In this document: piece by piece, positions 1 through 13,301 of the stretch
Position numbering within the stretch: position 1 is the first letter of the stretch
Layout: every line of letters begins with the position of its first letter
Assembly (NCBI GenBank): GCA_022376515.1
Contig: WTXI01000103.1
Coordinates: 56,009-120,008 of the forward strand
Direction: 5' to 3'
DNA: 64,000 nucleotides
DNA from: Lactifluus volemus
Lineage: Eukaryota > Basidiomycota > Agaricomycetes > Russulales > Russulaceae
Made by a program: the position numbers and the translations under genes
Notes under the pieces: model-generated
What the model saw: the letters and a program-made list of their open reading frames with translations, nothing else
What the model was told of the DNA's origin: nothing
Databases searched by the model: none

Positions 1-2
1 CA

Positions 3-3000
3 ACCGCGACGACTTCCGCATCGCAGGCCACGCCGTCAACTTCCACGCCCGCTCCCGCATCCGCGAAAGTCGCGATAGCGTCGACTGACGAGGAAATATT
101 CCTTTTTTCCGCTCACTCTTCTTCCCCGCTCCTTGACTCCTGGATCCTTGACTCCGGAGCGTCACGCACAATGTCCTGTAATCGCTCCTGGTTCACCAGT
201 TTTTCCCCCCTCCCTGTTCCCATCAAGGTAACGCTCGGTGATGCGCGATCCATTCTCGCCACCAGGATAGGCCGCATTCACATCCGCATGCGAGCCGAAA
301 ACCGCTGGCGAAACGCCATTCTCCAGGATGTCCTTTTCGTCCCCGAGCTACATGGAAACCTACTCTCTGTTTCCTACCTCACACAACGTGGTGCTAGCCT
401 CCTTTTCAGCGACGACTCTTGTTCCCTCCGCGACAAGTCCGGCACCACAACGTGCCACAGTCACATGTCCTCAAACTTGTATCTGATGGACATGTGAACT
501 GTTGTCTCTGAAAAGATTCGCCTCGCCATTGTCCCAGTTTTCCCGCGCGAAGACGAGAACCCTCCCGCGCCTGACGAAGTCGCACTTCTCAGTGAGGACT
601 CTGGATCTTCGGCCACGTTGGCCACTTGGCACCGCAGGCTCGGGCACGTTAGCACCGAAACGATTGTGAGGATGGCGGACAAAAAGATGGTGAACGGGAT
701 GGTAATTGTTGGACCCACGAGTACAACCGCGATCTGTGAACCATGTCTCACCGGAAAGCAAACCCGCATCAATATTTCGAAGAACACGCAGACCCGCGCC
801 AACGAAGTTCTTGGCCGCGTCTTCTCCGACATCTGCGGGAAGCTACCGACTCGATCTCGCCAAGGATACGAGTACTTCGCGACTTTTACGGACGACGCGT
901 CACGCAAAGTCTATGTCGCCGGATTGAAACTCAAGTCCGACCTCCTTCAAAACCTGAAAGTTTTTATTGCGCGAGTCAAACGCGAGACGGGTAAGAACGT
1001 CAAAGTACTACGTTCTGACGGAGGAGGCGAGTACACTGGCAATGTACCAACAAAATTCTTCACCGAGAAGGGCATCAGGCAGGAGGTAACTACTGCTGAC
1101 ACCCCCGAGCATAACGGTGTCTCGGAGCGGATGAATCGCACCCTCCTCGACAAAGTACGCACGATGCTGGCTGATGCTAATCTTCCTGAATCGTTTTGGT
1201 ACGATGCTCTCGAATACGCCGCCGTTCTACACAACTGCTTGCCCACCAACTCCCTTCCTAACCTGACGCCGGAAGAAGCCTGGAGCGGCAACAAACCTGA
1301 CGTTTCCCGCCTCCGTGTCTTCGGCTGTCCCGCGCACATGCATGTACCCATTGACCATCGTTCGAAACTCTCCTCTCATACGCAACAATGTGTTTTTCTG
1401 GGGCTTGCATCTAATTACAAAGCTTTCAGACTTATCCATCGTCCTTCTCACAAAATCTACAACTCCCGCGACGTCATCTTCGATGAAGGGGGCCCAACAC
1501 ACGAACGCGTTATCATCGACGACGACGAAAACGACGACGAAAACGATAGCGAGAACGATGCACCAGCTCCCGCGCCCGTACCGCGCGACTCTCCTACACT
1601 CGAATCACGCCCAAAACGTGTCACCCGCGCACCTGCTCGCGACGACGACCCTCGTTATGAAGTTAGCGCGTACAATCGCCGACCCCCCGTGCGCGTTAGC
1701 GTCGCCGAAACCAAATTCGATAGTGACCCGCGCACTTTCGATGAGGCCATGGCACGACCCGACGCTGCCGAATGGGTATCCGCCTGCGATAACGAACGCG
1801 AAGCTTTTGAGCAGATGGGTGTCTTCGAAATCGTCCCTCGTCCCCGCGATCGCAAGATTGTGGGCAGTCGGTGGGTTTTCCGCGTTAAGCGTGGCCCTGA
1901 CGGAACGATCCAAAAGTACAAGGCCCGTGTAGTTGCTCAAGGGTTCACGCAAGTCGAGGGCATTGACTTCGACGAGACGTTCGCCCCAGTCGCGAAACTT
2001 GCTTCCCTCCGCGCGATCCTCGCGATTGCCACGGAGAGGGACCTTGAGCTCCACCAAATGGACGTTAAGTCGGCATACCTTAACGGCGTGCTCAAGGAGG
2101 AGATCTTCATGAATCCCCCTCCTGGCTTCAACGTCCCCAACGGCATGGTTCTTCGACTCCGCAAGGCTGTCTATGGCACCAAACAGGGTGGACGTGTCTG
2201 GTACGAGAACATTAGAGCGAGACTGACCGCTATGGGGTATCGCAGTACACATTCTGACCACGCGATCTTCACTCGTTCCTCTGACAAAGACATGTCTATC
2301 ATTGCTCTGTATGTCGACGACATCACCCTTGCCTCTACCAGCTTGCAGGAAATCGAACGTGACAAAGCGCTCCTATGCCAGCACTACGAGATGACCGACT
2401 TAGGAAATCTCACGTGGATCCTCGGCATGCACGTCACCCGCGATCGTACCGCCGGGTGGATTTCCCTCTCACAAGAAAAGTACCTAAACGACATCTTAGA
2501 TCGTTTTGGGAAATCTACTGTCCGTCCCATCTCCACCCCTGCCCTTGCTAACGAGCACCTTCGCAAATTGGCTCAATCCGAGTCTGACCCAAAGCCCTAT
2601 CAAAGTGCTGTCGGGGCTCTGATGTACCCTATGCTGTGCACCCGTCCTGACCTAGCCTACGCCGTCGGAGCGCTCGGACGCCACAATGCCACCCCCGGCG
2701 CGTCTCACTTTCATTCTCTCGATCGCGTTTTTAAATATTTACGAGGATCGTCTGACCTCCGCCTCATCTATCGACGCGGAACCCCCGACGGCACTATCCT
2801 ACGCGGTTTTGTGGATGCTGACTGGGCTAGCGATATTAACGATCGGAAATCCACCTCCGGTTTCGTTTTTATGCTTGCAGGGGGTGCCATCAGTTGGGGA
2901 TCGAAGAAGCAATCGTCAGTCGCACTTTCGAGCACCGAAGCCGAGTACATCGCCGTCGCTTACGCTACCAAGGAAGCCGTATGGCTGCGTCGTTTCCTCA

Positions 3001-3269
3001 GCGAACTTGGCATCGACGTCGCCTCACCTACCGTCCTCCGTGTCGACAATCAGTCCGCGATTTCCATCGCGCGGAACCCCGAGTTCCATGATCGCATGAA
3101 GCACATTGACTTGCGATATCACTTCTTGCGCGAGAAGGTTGCCGCTGGAGACATTGACTTGTCGTATATTCCGACGGACGACCAACTTGCTGATATTTTT
3201 ACGAAGGGCTTGGTGCGAGAAAAGCATAGCCGCCTCACGCGCGAGCTTGGCTTGCACTTCAAGGTCTGA
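3..3269 (+). pseudogene. copia Gag-Pol polyprotein (PR-INT-RT-RNH), one in-frame stop
   Basis: One reading frame runs from the window start to the TGA at 3267-3269, interrupted only by TGA at 495-497. Visible in order: retropepsin motif DSGAS (about 150-165); GAG-pre-integrase WHRRLGH with the CEPC pair (about 624-750); integrase with D in FSDICG and LRSDGGGEY and E near EHNGVSERMNR; copia-type RT from about 1740 with YVDD near 2310; RNase H starting DADWASD (about 2815) with STEAEY and ending in ADIFTKGL. The stop sits between protease and integrase and would be a single CGA-to-TGA change. A product would replicate through an RNA intermediate, but this copy cannot make full Pol without readthrough. 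Confidence 0.9.
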
Positions 3270-3276
3270 GGGGGTG

Positions 3277-3663
3277 TGTTGGAGATCGGACATAAGCCAG
3301 CCCTAAAGTGGCTGCGCACGGACCATCGACGACAGATCGTCGAATTCGCTAGTCTATCCTTTTTCAACCGCTTGGTACTTTACTAGGGGCTCTGATGCCC
3401 ACTTTTAATTTTTTCGAGTACCTTCGACTCCACTATAGCCCCTCCTCGTATTCACATTGCACATACGACGCCATGAGCATATAAGCCCCCGCCTGGCGGG
3501 GCAACACCTCAGCGTTTTCTTTTCCTCGCGCTGAGGTGAGTATCTTTATCTTTTTTCTTGTAGCTGCGGTAAAACTTATTGACTACTTGTTTAGTTAAAC
3601 TACAATAGGTTAGCTACGAATACTAGCGTTTTCTTTTCCTCGCGCTGAGTTAAACTACAATAG
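3277..3663 (+). repeat. 3' LTR of the copia element
   Basis: Begins TGTTGGAGAT after the polypurine tract. A TATAAGCC box lies at about 3480 with a GC hairpin (GCCTGGCGGGG) just after it. A 55-bp-period internal duplication is present: the 19-mer starting AGTTAAACTACAATAGG occurs at 3593-3611 and 3648-3666, and GCGTTTTCTTTTCCTCGCG occurs near 3513 and 3626. The end is uncertain by about 10 bp. Confidence 0.65.
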
Positions 3664-4044
3664 GTTGCGTGTCTAGCTCAAATATGCGGCAAGATTTCGC
3701 CTTTCTTATCCAATGTAAAGCGGCTTCTCATCGAAGCCACGCAGCGTGCAACGAATAAGGAGTTCCCAGATTGGAAAGACTTCGTGGATAACCCTCAATG
3801 GCTGGAGATCTTCCACGCATTTTCGGCTTTGCAGCACATCCGTGTACCGCACAGACTGGGTGGGATTATTGCATCTGCGCTGCTAGAGCTCACTGGAGAA
3901 AGGGTCATGGACGCGTTGCCTATGCTACACCACCTCTACCTTCCACCCCCCTCTGCATCCACGCAGCAAGCAATACAGCCATTCATTTCCTCGCGCCAGC
4001 GTTCCAATCACCCTGTCACTGTACATCTCACAGAAATGGACTGA
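3664..4044 (+). pseudogene. 3' remnant of an F-box-like gene cut by the copia insertion
   Basis: 126 codons remain open to TGA at 4042-4044. They match the C-terminus of the four downstream paralogues (VACLAQICGKISPFLSN at the break, DNPQWLEIFHAFSALQH, LPPPSASTQQAIQPF). The 5' two thirds including the F-box is absent and is replaced directly by the LTR. The remnant has no stop or frameshift, so the insertion is probably recent. Confidence 0.88.
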
Positions 4045-6768
4045 TTGTCCGATGTCTGGATTAATCTTGATGCGTCGTCATCAATGCTATGCTCTTTTTG
4101 CCAGTACTTGTCTTTATAACTGTTCCCACCCCTCCCACGTTCTCACATCAGCTCCCTGCTACTTCTTGTATTTTGATGTACGATAAACAGGGGGTGCGCA
4201 GTTTGGTACCTCAGGCCAGAAGGAATATAGATCAGGGATTTTGTTGCGTATTATGGAATGATGCCAGGGGGAGTTCGGAATAATAAGCCGCACATTGCTG
4301 GCACAACTGGGCATGTAATATTCGGTTGATGACTGCCACGACAAACTACTGTACTCATTTCATGAGAAATTTAGCAGCTCCTCTACGATACACTGCAGAC
4401 GTTTTTCTGGGACACAAAAGTCTATTCAGGGTATGAAAGAACGGAGCGTGGAGGTAGTGGTCGAGAAGTAACGAACTGAAGCCCATGTTGCTCGCCTTAC
4501 CACTAACACTTCAACTCCGACTCTAAGCTCTAAAGTTCATTATCTCATACAATATGGCTGCCCGTCCTCCGCGAGTGCAAAGCCTGATCCGTTGTCTGGG
4601 AGAGCCCGCTGAGCGATGTCTTGATGTGGTGGCCACGCGCTCGGAGCATCTCCCAAAATCGACGAAAGTTGTTGGTAAGTGCCGTTGAAGCGTCGAAACG
4701 CCGTGTTTACACAAGAGAAGAAGCCGGAAGCGTTGGTCGAGCGGAGATGAGCGCATCAGAATGTCTGCTTCTCCATGGCTTTAACTGCTCGGCTTGGAGT
4801 CTCAGAGAGGTCGCAAGGTCTGGCGCCGGAGCTGTTACGCACATGGCGGCACGCGACGTTTCCTTCGCCATCTCCGGTGTCGTACTCGTATTTCCGACAC
4901 GGTCAGTTGAGCATTCGGATCACTGGGAGTTTGATGACCTGCTCTTTCTTTTATACATCCCGTCGAAGCTCCGGAGAGCACCTGGTGGCTGTGACTCTTG
5001 ATGAAATTTAAATTATGCTTCTTCTCTTGCTCGGGTGCCCGAAAAATGGTGTTGGTCGATGGGGCGGGAGTTGCGGAAGTGAGATCGCGGTCGCGAGCCA
5101 TTTGGAACAGTAGACCCTATGTGATGGCGTCAGGTCGTTGCTCGGGTCGTAGTGGTCGGTGTACTCCCGGGCCAAGTTTTAACCAGAACTCGGACTGGAT
5201 GGTAAGAGCAGAGGCACACGGTGGTCACGGCGGTGCGGTCGCTGCGGCCGCAAAACCAATTTCTTCAAGGCGGCGTTTGATTAGGAATAGTAATCACATC
5301 CTCAAGAGCTCATGATCGAGATAATGATTAAGGGGGACCACAAAATGGTTTTGGCCATGCTTACCCTCTTGCTCGCGTGCCGAAAATGTTATTGGTCAAT
5401 AGAGTGGGAGTTGTGAAAGTGAGATGGCAGTCGCAGGCCATTTGGAACAGCAGGCACTGTAATGACGTAGACGGGAGCTTGTAACGGGGTGAGATCACAC
5501 TGGTACCCGCGAGGATCTGGGTACGGGGACAGTGACTCATCGTGTTCTCCTAAAAAGGCGTGTTCAGAGGAGTCGGGCGGATGGCAGTGGGAGAAAACCG
5601 GCCGGGATAACTTCGCGGTCGGCCAGTCATTCCGGTCCGGCTAGACCTACCGCGGTAAGCTTGTAGGTGCGGAGGCAGTCGGTGGTGCGCTTCTCTGCGG
5701 CTGCAATCACAATTTCTTTTAAGGAGTTTGGTTAAGTATTCAGTGTATCCGATTGCATGGGAAACTGAGAGAGAAGGTCTCTGGAGGCTTCTACTATACG
5801 CCTTGCCAGTGCAAGTGGAAATGTTGATTATAGTAATGTCGATTCCCACGGCCTGTCAGTCTTCAGTACTTCAGTCGCCACTTCATTGTCACGCGCCTCG
5901 CCCTTGATGCTCTCCCTCCACCTGATACAAAATTTCGTCCACGCCGCCACCTAGGTATCCATGGCCAGGATTTACGTGACGAGCATCTCCTTGAGTCGAC
6001 GTGATTCCCTTCAGGTCAGATCTCATCTCATCTCTTTTTCTTCCCTTTTCCCCTTTTCTCCTGCCAGTGCCGCGTGCGAATGTGATGGTCACTCGCAATC
6101 CCCACTATCGTTGGCCTCGACTTTTCGTGTCTTCCCCTCCTCTTTTTGATAACACCTCTTGATTGGTGGCAATGGTGGTTCGTGGTATAATTACTGTCCC
6201 TCGAGAATTAAAGTTGCCTTTTCATATTGGACACCACCTCCACGACTGAGCGCTCCTCTCGGACAGAATTGCATGTCAGTGTTAATATTCGGGAGAGTAC
6301 TTACAGCACTGTCTCTCCACCTATGCCCTAAAGATGGCTCATCGCGGTGGACCACTCTGTCTTCAACTTATCTCTTATCGGCACCTTTGTATTTTTCGTT
6401 ACGATTGTGAATTATATATTATACTCAGTGGATGTTGGCCTCTATCGCTGCCGGAATGGGTGTATGGTTACGGGTCCGGTGGCTGTGGTGCACGTGAATC
6501 ATGTGACATGCAACGTGCGGCCGACCAATACTAGTATCCTTGCGCCTTGCGGCTCCGACATCCCTCAGCTGAACTGTCAACGTTTCTTCGAAGAGGTCTA
6601 TTTCTCGCAGGTACGTCCAGATCCGGATCACTCACTGTGATAGCAGTCTAAGCTAACTCTGTGCTTGCTAAGTTGAGTTTCGAACTACTACTTGCCATCA
6701 CACTCGATAGCCCATTAATTATCCATCTTCTCAACAAACAAGTGTTACTAGGGCAAGGGCAGGCCATT
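4045..6768. other. Inter-gene spacer of tandem unit 1
   Basis: No gene supported. The sequence is recognisably homologous, with many substitutions and indels, to the spacers after the later paralogues. Shared blocks include the stretch after the stop codon, ACACAAAAGTCTATTCA, TTCGGGAGAGTAC and a block ending about 45 bp before the next start codon. This spacer is the longest, with extra sequence around 4850-5900. The short open frames are not conserved between copies. Confidence 0.6.
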
Positions 6769-8273
6769 ATGCGTCATCGGAAAGCGCGTATTAACCAAAG
6801 ACAGCTGGGTACGTCTCACGACCATAGGCCGTGGCTAAAGCAATCACTCACTTGGATCGAGTAGACCCGACTTCTTTCCCACGCATGACAATCGGATCCC
6901 TCCCTGACAATGTCATCCTAGACATCTTCGATTTCTATCGAACGTCTTGTAACTTCCCCCCCTCCTATCGGTGGTGGCACGTGCTGGTTCACGTATGCGG
7001 AAGGTGGAGATACATTGTGTTTGAATCACCGCTTCGTCTTCATTTGCAACTTTTATGCAATGCGGACAGACCGGTGAAGGAGACGCTTGATGTCTGGCCA
7101 CGCGGCATTCCTATCGTCATAGATGAATCGAGACCGAGACTCCCTCTGAGTGGAGCTAACATTATTGCCGCACTCGAGCATCACGATCGCGTATCCGAAA
7201 TCCATCTCGCTATAACAAGTACTCTATTGAAGCGACTCAACAAAGCGATGAAGAAGCCGTATCCAGTTTTGACACATCTTCGCCTTCATTCTTCGAATTC
7301 TGCACCGGTGCTTCGCGATACCTTTTTGGGTGGATCTGCCCCGCGCCTAGAATCTCTCAGCTTGGTTGGTATTCCATTTCCGGCACTACCAAAATGGCTT
7401 CCATCTTGCCATGATCTTTCCTTTATTTTCCTCGAGAAGATACCTAATTCTGGGTACATCCCACCCGAGACAATGGCCACAGCCCTATCCGCGTTGACCA
7501 AGCTTAAATTTGTTCACATTGGGTTCGAATCCCTAGCTTCTCGTCCTGATCCACGGAATAGACCTCCCTTTTCATTGACACCCGTTGTTCTCCCTGCTCT
7601 CACCCGTTTGGTATTTGAAGGCGCTAGCGAATACTTTGAGGATCTTGTGGCTCGGATCGACACTCCTGCTATTATTTCCGTCGACACACGGTTCTTCAAT
7701 CGACTCAATTTTGACATCCCACGTTTCCTCCAGTTTATCTGTCGCACACAAATCCCCGGGTCCTTAGAGGAAGCGAAGTTGTCCTTTGTTGGTGGAAGCG
7801 CCTCCATCAACGTTGGTCATCGTGGTCCACCGGGAGGGAAGGAATTTCGGATCGCTCTGTCTATCACGATATCGTGTCATGGGTTGGATTGGCAAGTTGC
7901 ATGTCTAGCTCAAATATGCGGCAAGATTTCGCCTTTCTTATCCAACGTAGAACGGATTCTCATCGATACCTGTTACTTTAACGATGTAGTGTTTTCAGAT
8001 TGGAAAGACTACGTGGATAACCCCCAATGGCTGGAGATCTTTCATGCATTTTCGGCCTTGCAGCACATGCAAATACCGCCCAGACTGGGTGGGATTATTG
8101 CATCTGCGCTGCAAGAGCTCACTGAGGAAAGCGTCATGGACGCGTTGCCGATGCTACGCCATCTCTACCTTCCACCCCCCTCTGAATCCACGCAGCAGGC
8201 TATACAGCCATTCGTTTCCTCACGCCAGCGTTCCAATCTCCCTGTCACTGTCCATCTCACAAGAATGGACTGA
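6769..8273 (+). CDS. F-box-like / LRR-type protein, paralogue A (2 exons)
   Basis: Exons 6769-6808 and 6862-8273, intron 6809-6861 (GTACGT...GATCGAG), 483 aa. The start was chosen because the ATG-plus-intron structure is preserved in all four paralogues and joins in frame (phase 1). An F-box-like segment follows the short first exon: FPRMTIGSLPDNVILDIFDF then WWHVLVHVCGRWRYIVF and TLDVWP (about residues 17-90), the layout of agaricomycete F-box-like proteins that by family are SCF ubiquitin-ligase substrate adaptors. The remainder has irregular LRR-like leucine spacing (LPALTRL, FEDLVARIDTPAI). The substrate is unknown. No stops or frameshifts. Function is inferred from family only. Confidence 0.82.
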
Positions 8274-10272
8274 TTGTCAGATTATTGTCGATGAGTCGTC
8301 ATCAATGTTCTCCACTTCTCTTTTGGCTAGCACCTGTCTTTATAGCCGTTCCTCGCCCCTCCCTGTGATTACCACCTCCCCACAGCAGCTCTCTGCTCTT
8401 TCTTGTATTTTGATGTACGATAATCGTGCGGCCCTTTGGTGCCTCAGGCCAGGAGAAATACAGATCAAGGTTGTCATTGCGTGTTATGGACTAACATCCG
8501 GGGGGAGTCTGGCAGAAGGCGTCCACCGCCGGCACACATGACCATGTAATATTCGGTTGATCACCACAGCAAACTAAAAAAAGTCTATTCAAGACACGAA
8601 AACGACGGAACGTAGAGGTAGCAGATGGTCGAGGAGGAGGAGAAAGTAACGAACTGAGTCCCATATCACTCGCCCTACCACAAACACTCCAACTCTAAGA
8701 TGTAATGCTCATTATCTCACCAATTTAATGCGACAAGGCCGCCCGTCCTGCATGAGTGCAAAGCCAGATTTCCCCCTCGGCAGCTGTGGAATCGCCCCGC
8801 TTAATACATTGTGTGGGAGAGTGCGCATAGCCTGCATCGCGATGTATTGATGCGGCGGCCAAGCGTCCGAAGCATGCCCCGTTTCAGCCCATTATCGATG
8901 AAGGTCACTTGGACGCGCGCGCGGAAGGATCCCCAGAAGTTAGAGCTAAAATACTGGAATTGAGTATCATAGATGTTCCTCGCTTGTCCGAGGTGTGGGA
9001 ACAATTACCAGTCAACACGACCTTCCTTACCACTTCGTCGTCACACCTCTCGCCCCTTACATCCCTAATACTATCAATTTCCCATTTCATGTCTACGCCA
9101 TAATCCACTTGAGTATCCATGCCAGCATTTCCGCTTCGTGACGAACATCTCCGAGCTCGAGTCCTCGAGTCAGCGTGTTCCCCTTCAATTTATCAGGTCA
9201 GATTATCTTTCTTCCTTTTCCTCTTTTATCCTATCTGCAACACACTCACACCCACGTCATCGTCCGTTGCATTCTCATATGGACTATGATAGTAAGTCGT
9301 AATTCGTTCTATCATTGTGCTCCTTTCGTTTCTCCCCTTGAGACCGTCACCCTCCTCTTTTTGTGGAACCTCTTTGATGCCAGTGGCTAGCATATCTACC
9401 ATCCCTCGAGGAAGTCTAATGGTGCGCGGAACGAGCAGAATGCCACACAAACAGTGGCATCTTCCTGGAAACGAACCAAGACGTTTGTGAGTGAGCTGCC
9501 TTCTCCGTACTCCACACTACCCCTGCGACCGCTTCTCTCAGATTTCCTGTGTCCGCAGTGTACTGGCCTGCCCTACCTGAACGACAAGTTCGTAGCTATC
9601 ATTCCAGCATTTACGCGATTACAACCATCATGGGTCTCGACAACATCAACAAGAATTCAACGCTCAGGCTGCACCGGGGATGTACCGCCTCGAGCACGCG
9701 AAAGACCAGTGTTTCCCGTGAGTACTTCAAAATATCCGATCGTGTGTCGACTTGTGGACAGAATTACATGTTCATATTCGGGAGAGTACGTACAGCCCTG
9801 TCCCTCCACCTATGCCATACGACGGCTGTTGGGCGTAACTAGTAATAAGCGCTCTTGAGAACCATCCCTATCGCTGCTCATCGTGGTGGACTTTGCCTTT
9901 GATGTTCCTCTTCTCGGGGACACCTTTGTATCGTCTGTTGGTACACTTGTACTTTATACATGATACTTAATGACACTCAGAATGGATGTTGGCCTCTATT
10001 GCTGCCAGATGGGTGACCGTATTCTCATTGGCTCAGGGCTGTGGTGCACGTGCATCATGTGTCAGTGCATCGTGCGACCTCAACCACACCGCCTCTCTGC
10101 GGCCCTCAGCTGAACTATCAACGTCTCTGTCGAAGAGATCTCTTTCTCGCAGGTATGTCCAGAATCCAGATCCCTCACTGCAATAACAGTCTAAGCTAAC
10201 TCCGTGCTTGCTAAGTTCGAACTACTAGGAGTCACACTCGACAGCCCATTAACTATCCCATCTTCTCAACGA
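8274..10272. other. Inter-gene spacer of tandem unit 2
   Basis: No convincing gene. The block around 9000-9860 is important because it recurs as the interrupted copy at 20716-21226, 23571-23645 and 61581-61860. The uninterrupted version here serves as the empty site for the insertions there. Confidence 0.6.
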
Positions 10273-11794
10273 ATGTTACAAGCACCATCCTCTATACATC
10301 GTCTGAAGGCGATTTTTAAGCAAAGAGGCCCAGGTACGTCTCAGGACCAGGGCTGCCGCTGAAGCAATCACTCACTTGGATCGAGTAGACCCGAATACTC
10401 TCCCACGCATTACAATCGGATCCCTCCCTGACAATGTCCTCCTCGACATCTTCGACTTCTGTCAAACGAATGTATACAAGGTCCATCGATGGTGGCATGC
10501 GCTGGTGCACGTATGCGGAAGGTGGAGATACGTTGTATTTCAATCGCCGCTTCGTCTTTATTTGCGACTTTTATGCAATGCGAACACACCCGTGAAGAAG
10601 ACGCTAGATGTCTGGCCACGCGCCCTTCCTATCGTCATAGTGGAATCGAGATCGCGACTCCCTCTGAGTGGAGCTAACATTATTACCGCTCTCGGGCATC
10701 ACGACCGTGTGTCCACGATCCATCTCGAAACCACAAGTACTGTATTGAAGCGACTCAATAAAGTGATGAAGAAGCCATATCCAGTTTTGACATATCTTCG
10801 CCTGATACATATTTCAAATTCGAAGTCGGCACCGGTGCTTCGCGATACCTTTTTGGGTGGATCTGCCCCGCATCTGGATGATCTCGAATTGCGTGGTATT
10901 CCATTTCCGGCACTACCAAAACTTCTACCATCTTGCCACGATCTTGTCAATCTCCGGCTCACGCATATACCCAATACCGGTTACATCTCACCCGAAGCTG
11001 TGGCCACAGCCCTATCCGCGTTGACCAAGCTTAAAGAAATTTGCATTGGATTCAAATCCCCAGCTTCTCGTCCTGATCCAAAAAATAGACCTCCCACTTC
11101 ATTCACACGCGTTGTCCTCCCCGCTCTCACCCATTTGGAATTCCACGGCGCCAGCGCGTACTTTGAGGATCTTGTGGCTCGGATCGACACTCCTGCTATT
11201 CTTTTAGTCCGCACACGGTTCTTCAATCAGCTCGAATTTGACATTCCACATTTCGTCCAGTTTATCGATCGCACACAGATCCCCAGATCCTTCGAGAAAG
11301 CGGAACTGTACTTTGAAGATGAAAGCGTCAGTATTAACTTTGATTATCATGCGGGTGGGAATAATTCTCCGATCCCTCTAACTATGACGATATCGTGTCA
11401 TGCGTTGGATTGGCAAGTTGCGTGTGTAGCTCACATATGCGGCAAGATTTCGCCTTTCTTATCCAATGTAGAACGGCTTCTCATCGCTACCAGCCACCCT
11501 GACGATGAAGTGTTTTCAGATTGGAAAGATCACGTGGATAACCCCCAATGGCTGGAGATCTTCCATGCATTTTCGGCTTTGCATCACATGCATATACCAC
11601 CCAGACTGGGTGGGATTATTGCATCTGCGCTGCTAGAGCTCACTGGGGAAAGTGTCATGGACGCGTTGCCTATGCTGCACCACCTCTACCTTCCACCCCC
11701 CTCTGCATCCACGCAGAAAGCAATAGACCCATTCATTTCCTCGCGCCAGCGTTCCAATCACCCTGTCACTGTACACCTCACAGAAATGGACTGA
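10273..11794 (+). CDS. F-box-like / LRR-type protein, paralogue B (2 exons)
   Basis: Exons 10273-10333 and 10386-11794, intron 10334-10385, 489 aa. Same architecture as paralogue A: short basic first exon, VDPNTLPRITIGSLPDNVLL, WWHALVHVCGRWRYVVF, TLDVWPRALPIVI, then LRR-like body and the shared tail ending TVHLTEMD. Exon 1 differs from the other copies (starts MLQAPSSIH rather than MRHRK), though splice sites and phase are kept. Scattered substitutions in the leucine-rich body and around the DDEVFSDWKDH segment are where the paralogues differ most. Intact, with no sign of decay. Confidence 0.82.
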
Positions 11795-13301
11795 TTCTCA
11801 GGAGTCTGGATTATTATTGATGCGTCGTCACCAATGTTCTCCACTTCTCTTTTTGCTAGTACCTGTCTTTATAGCCGTTCCTCACCCCTCCCTGTGATTG
11901 CCACCTACCCACAGCAGCTCTCTGCTGCTTCTTATATTTTGATGTACGATACCCAAGTGGCCCGCACTCTGGTGGCCCAGGCCAGGAGATATATAGATTA
12001 TGGTCGTCGTTTCGTGTTATGGACTGACTCGGACAGGGCATAAACAGCCGTGGCACAACTGGCCATATCGATCGCCACAGCGAATTACCGTAGTCATTAC
12101 AAGAGAAGTTTAACAGCTCCTCTACGGAACACTGCGGTTTGTAGAGACACAAAAGTCTATTCAAGTCACGAAAAAGACGGCAACGTGGGGTGGTCGGTAC
12201 ATGGTCTACGGACCCCCGGGCCGAGTTTTTAACCATTCTAATGGATGGTGGGAGCGGAGGCAGCCGCAATCGCAAGTCCTTGAAGGCGTTTAGTTAGGTA
12301 TTGAGTGTAACCGACTGCGTGGGCGACTGAGCGAGGTCTGGGAGGAATTCCACAGCCTTTACAAGCCTGCCAGCGTCGATTATGGTAATGTCGTCAGTCG
12401 TCAGTCACCACTTCATCGCCACGCGCCTCGCCCTTTAGTTCCTTACAACGCAATTACCTCTGCCTCCACCTAGTTCAATTTTTTGTCTACGTCGCTACCT
12501 CGGTTCCACAGCCAGCATTTCCGCTTCGTGGCGAGCGTCTCTCTGAGTCGACATGATTCTCTTCAGGTCCGACCGATCTCATGTCTTTTTCTTCCATCTT
12601 CCCTTTTTCTTCTACCGCATGTGAGTTTGATGGTCACTCGCAATCCCCACTATCGTTGGCCTCGATCTGATGGCACCTCTAGTAGAATGCGGCAAACAGC
12701 GGGTTCTCTGCGAAAATGACGGTTGTGAGTGTATTGTCGTTTTCTTATTCCACATTACCTTTACAACTGAGCGCTCCTCTCAGATTCCAGCGCTTGAGGC
12801 GTACACTGACATGCCAGTGTTTCTCAACAACATTAACTTATGGGCGTCGTCAGGCGTCACTCTCTACCTATTTGATTGTGTGTCGACTTGTGGACAGAAT
12901 TACACGCCAGTGTTAATATTCGGGAGAGTAAGTACAGCGTCCCACCTATGCGGTAAAGATGGCTGTTGGGCGTATCTTTGTCTTCCGTTACACTTGTAAA
13001 TTATATAGGATACTTAATAATCCTCGGAGTGGATGTTGGTCTCCATCGCTGCCAGAAATGGGTGACCCGAATTCTTAAACGGTACTCGTGTGTCATGTGG
13101 CATGCATCGTGCGGCCTCGCTTTTTGCGCCTTGCAGCTCCGACATCCCTCAGCTGAATTGTCAACATCTCTGTCGAAGAGTTAAGCTAACACTCTGCTTC
13201 TTAAGTTGAATTTCGAACTACTAGCAGTCATCCTCGATAGCCCATTAACCATCCATCTTCTCAACAAACAAGAGTTACTACTAGGGAAAGGGCAGGTCAT
13301 T
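11795..13301. other. Inter-gene spacer of tandem unit 3
   Basis: Shortest spacer (about 1.5 kb). Homologous to the others; contains the same TTGTGGACAGAATTACA and TTCGGGAGAGTA blocks. No gene supported. Confidence 0.6.

Larger units (their letters stand above)
1..3663 (+). mobile_element. Ty1/copia LTR retrotransposon, 5' part outside window
   Basis: Domain order protease, GAG-pre-integrase, integrase, reverse transcriptase, RNase H is the copia order. A purine-rich tract (GAGGGGGTG) lies just before a TGTTGG LTR start at 3277. The 5' LTR and most of gag lie left of the window. The right flank is the 3' end of an F-box-like gene homologous to the four intact copies downstream, so the element landed inside a fifth gene copy. 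The exact right boundary (about 3650-3664) and target duplication cannot be fixed without the left end. Confidence 0.88.

Noticed and set aside
9454..9858. Genes in the F-box spacers (several 60-134 codon frames recur)
   Set aside because: Frames shift and stops appear at different places in the homologous blocks of the other units. Conservation is at DNA level from duplication.
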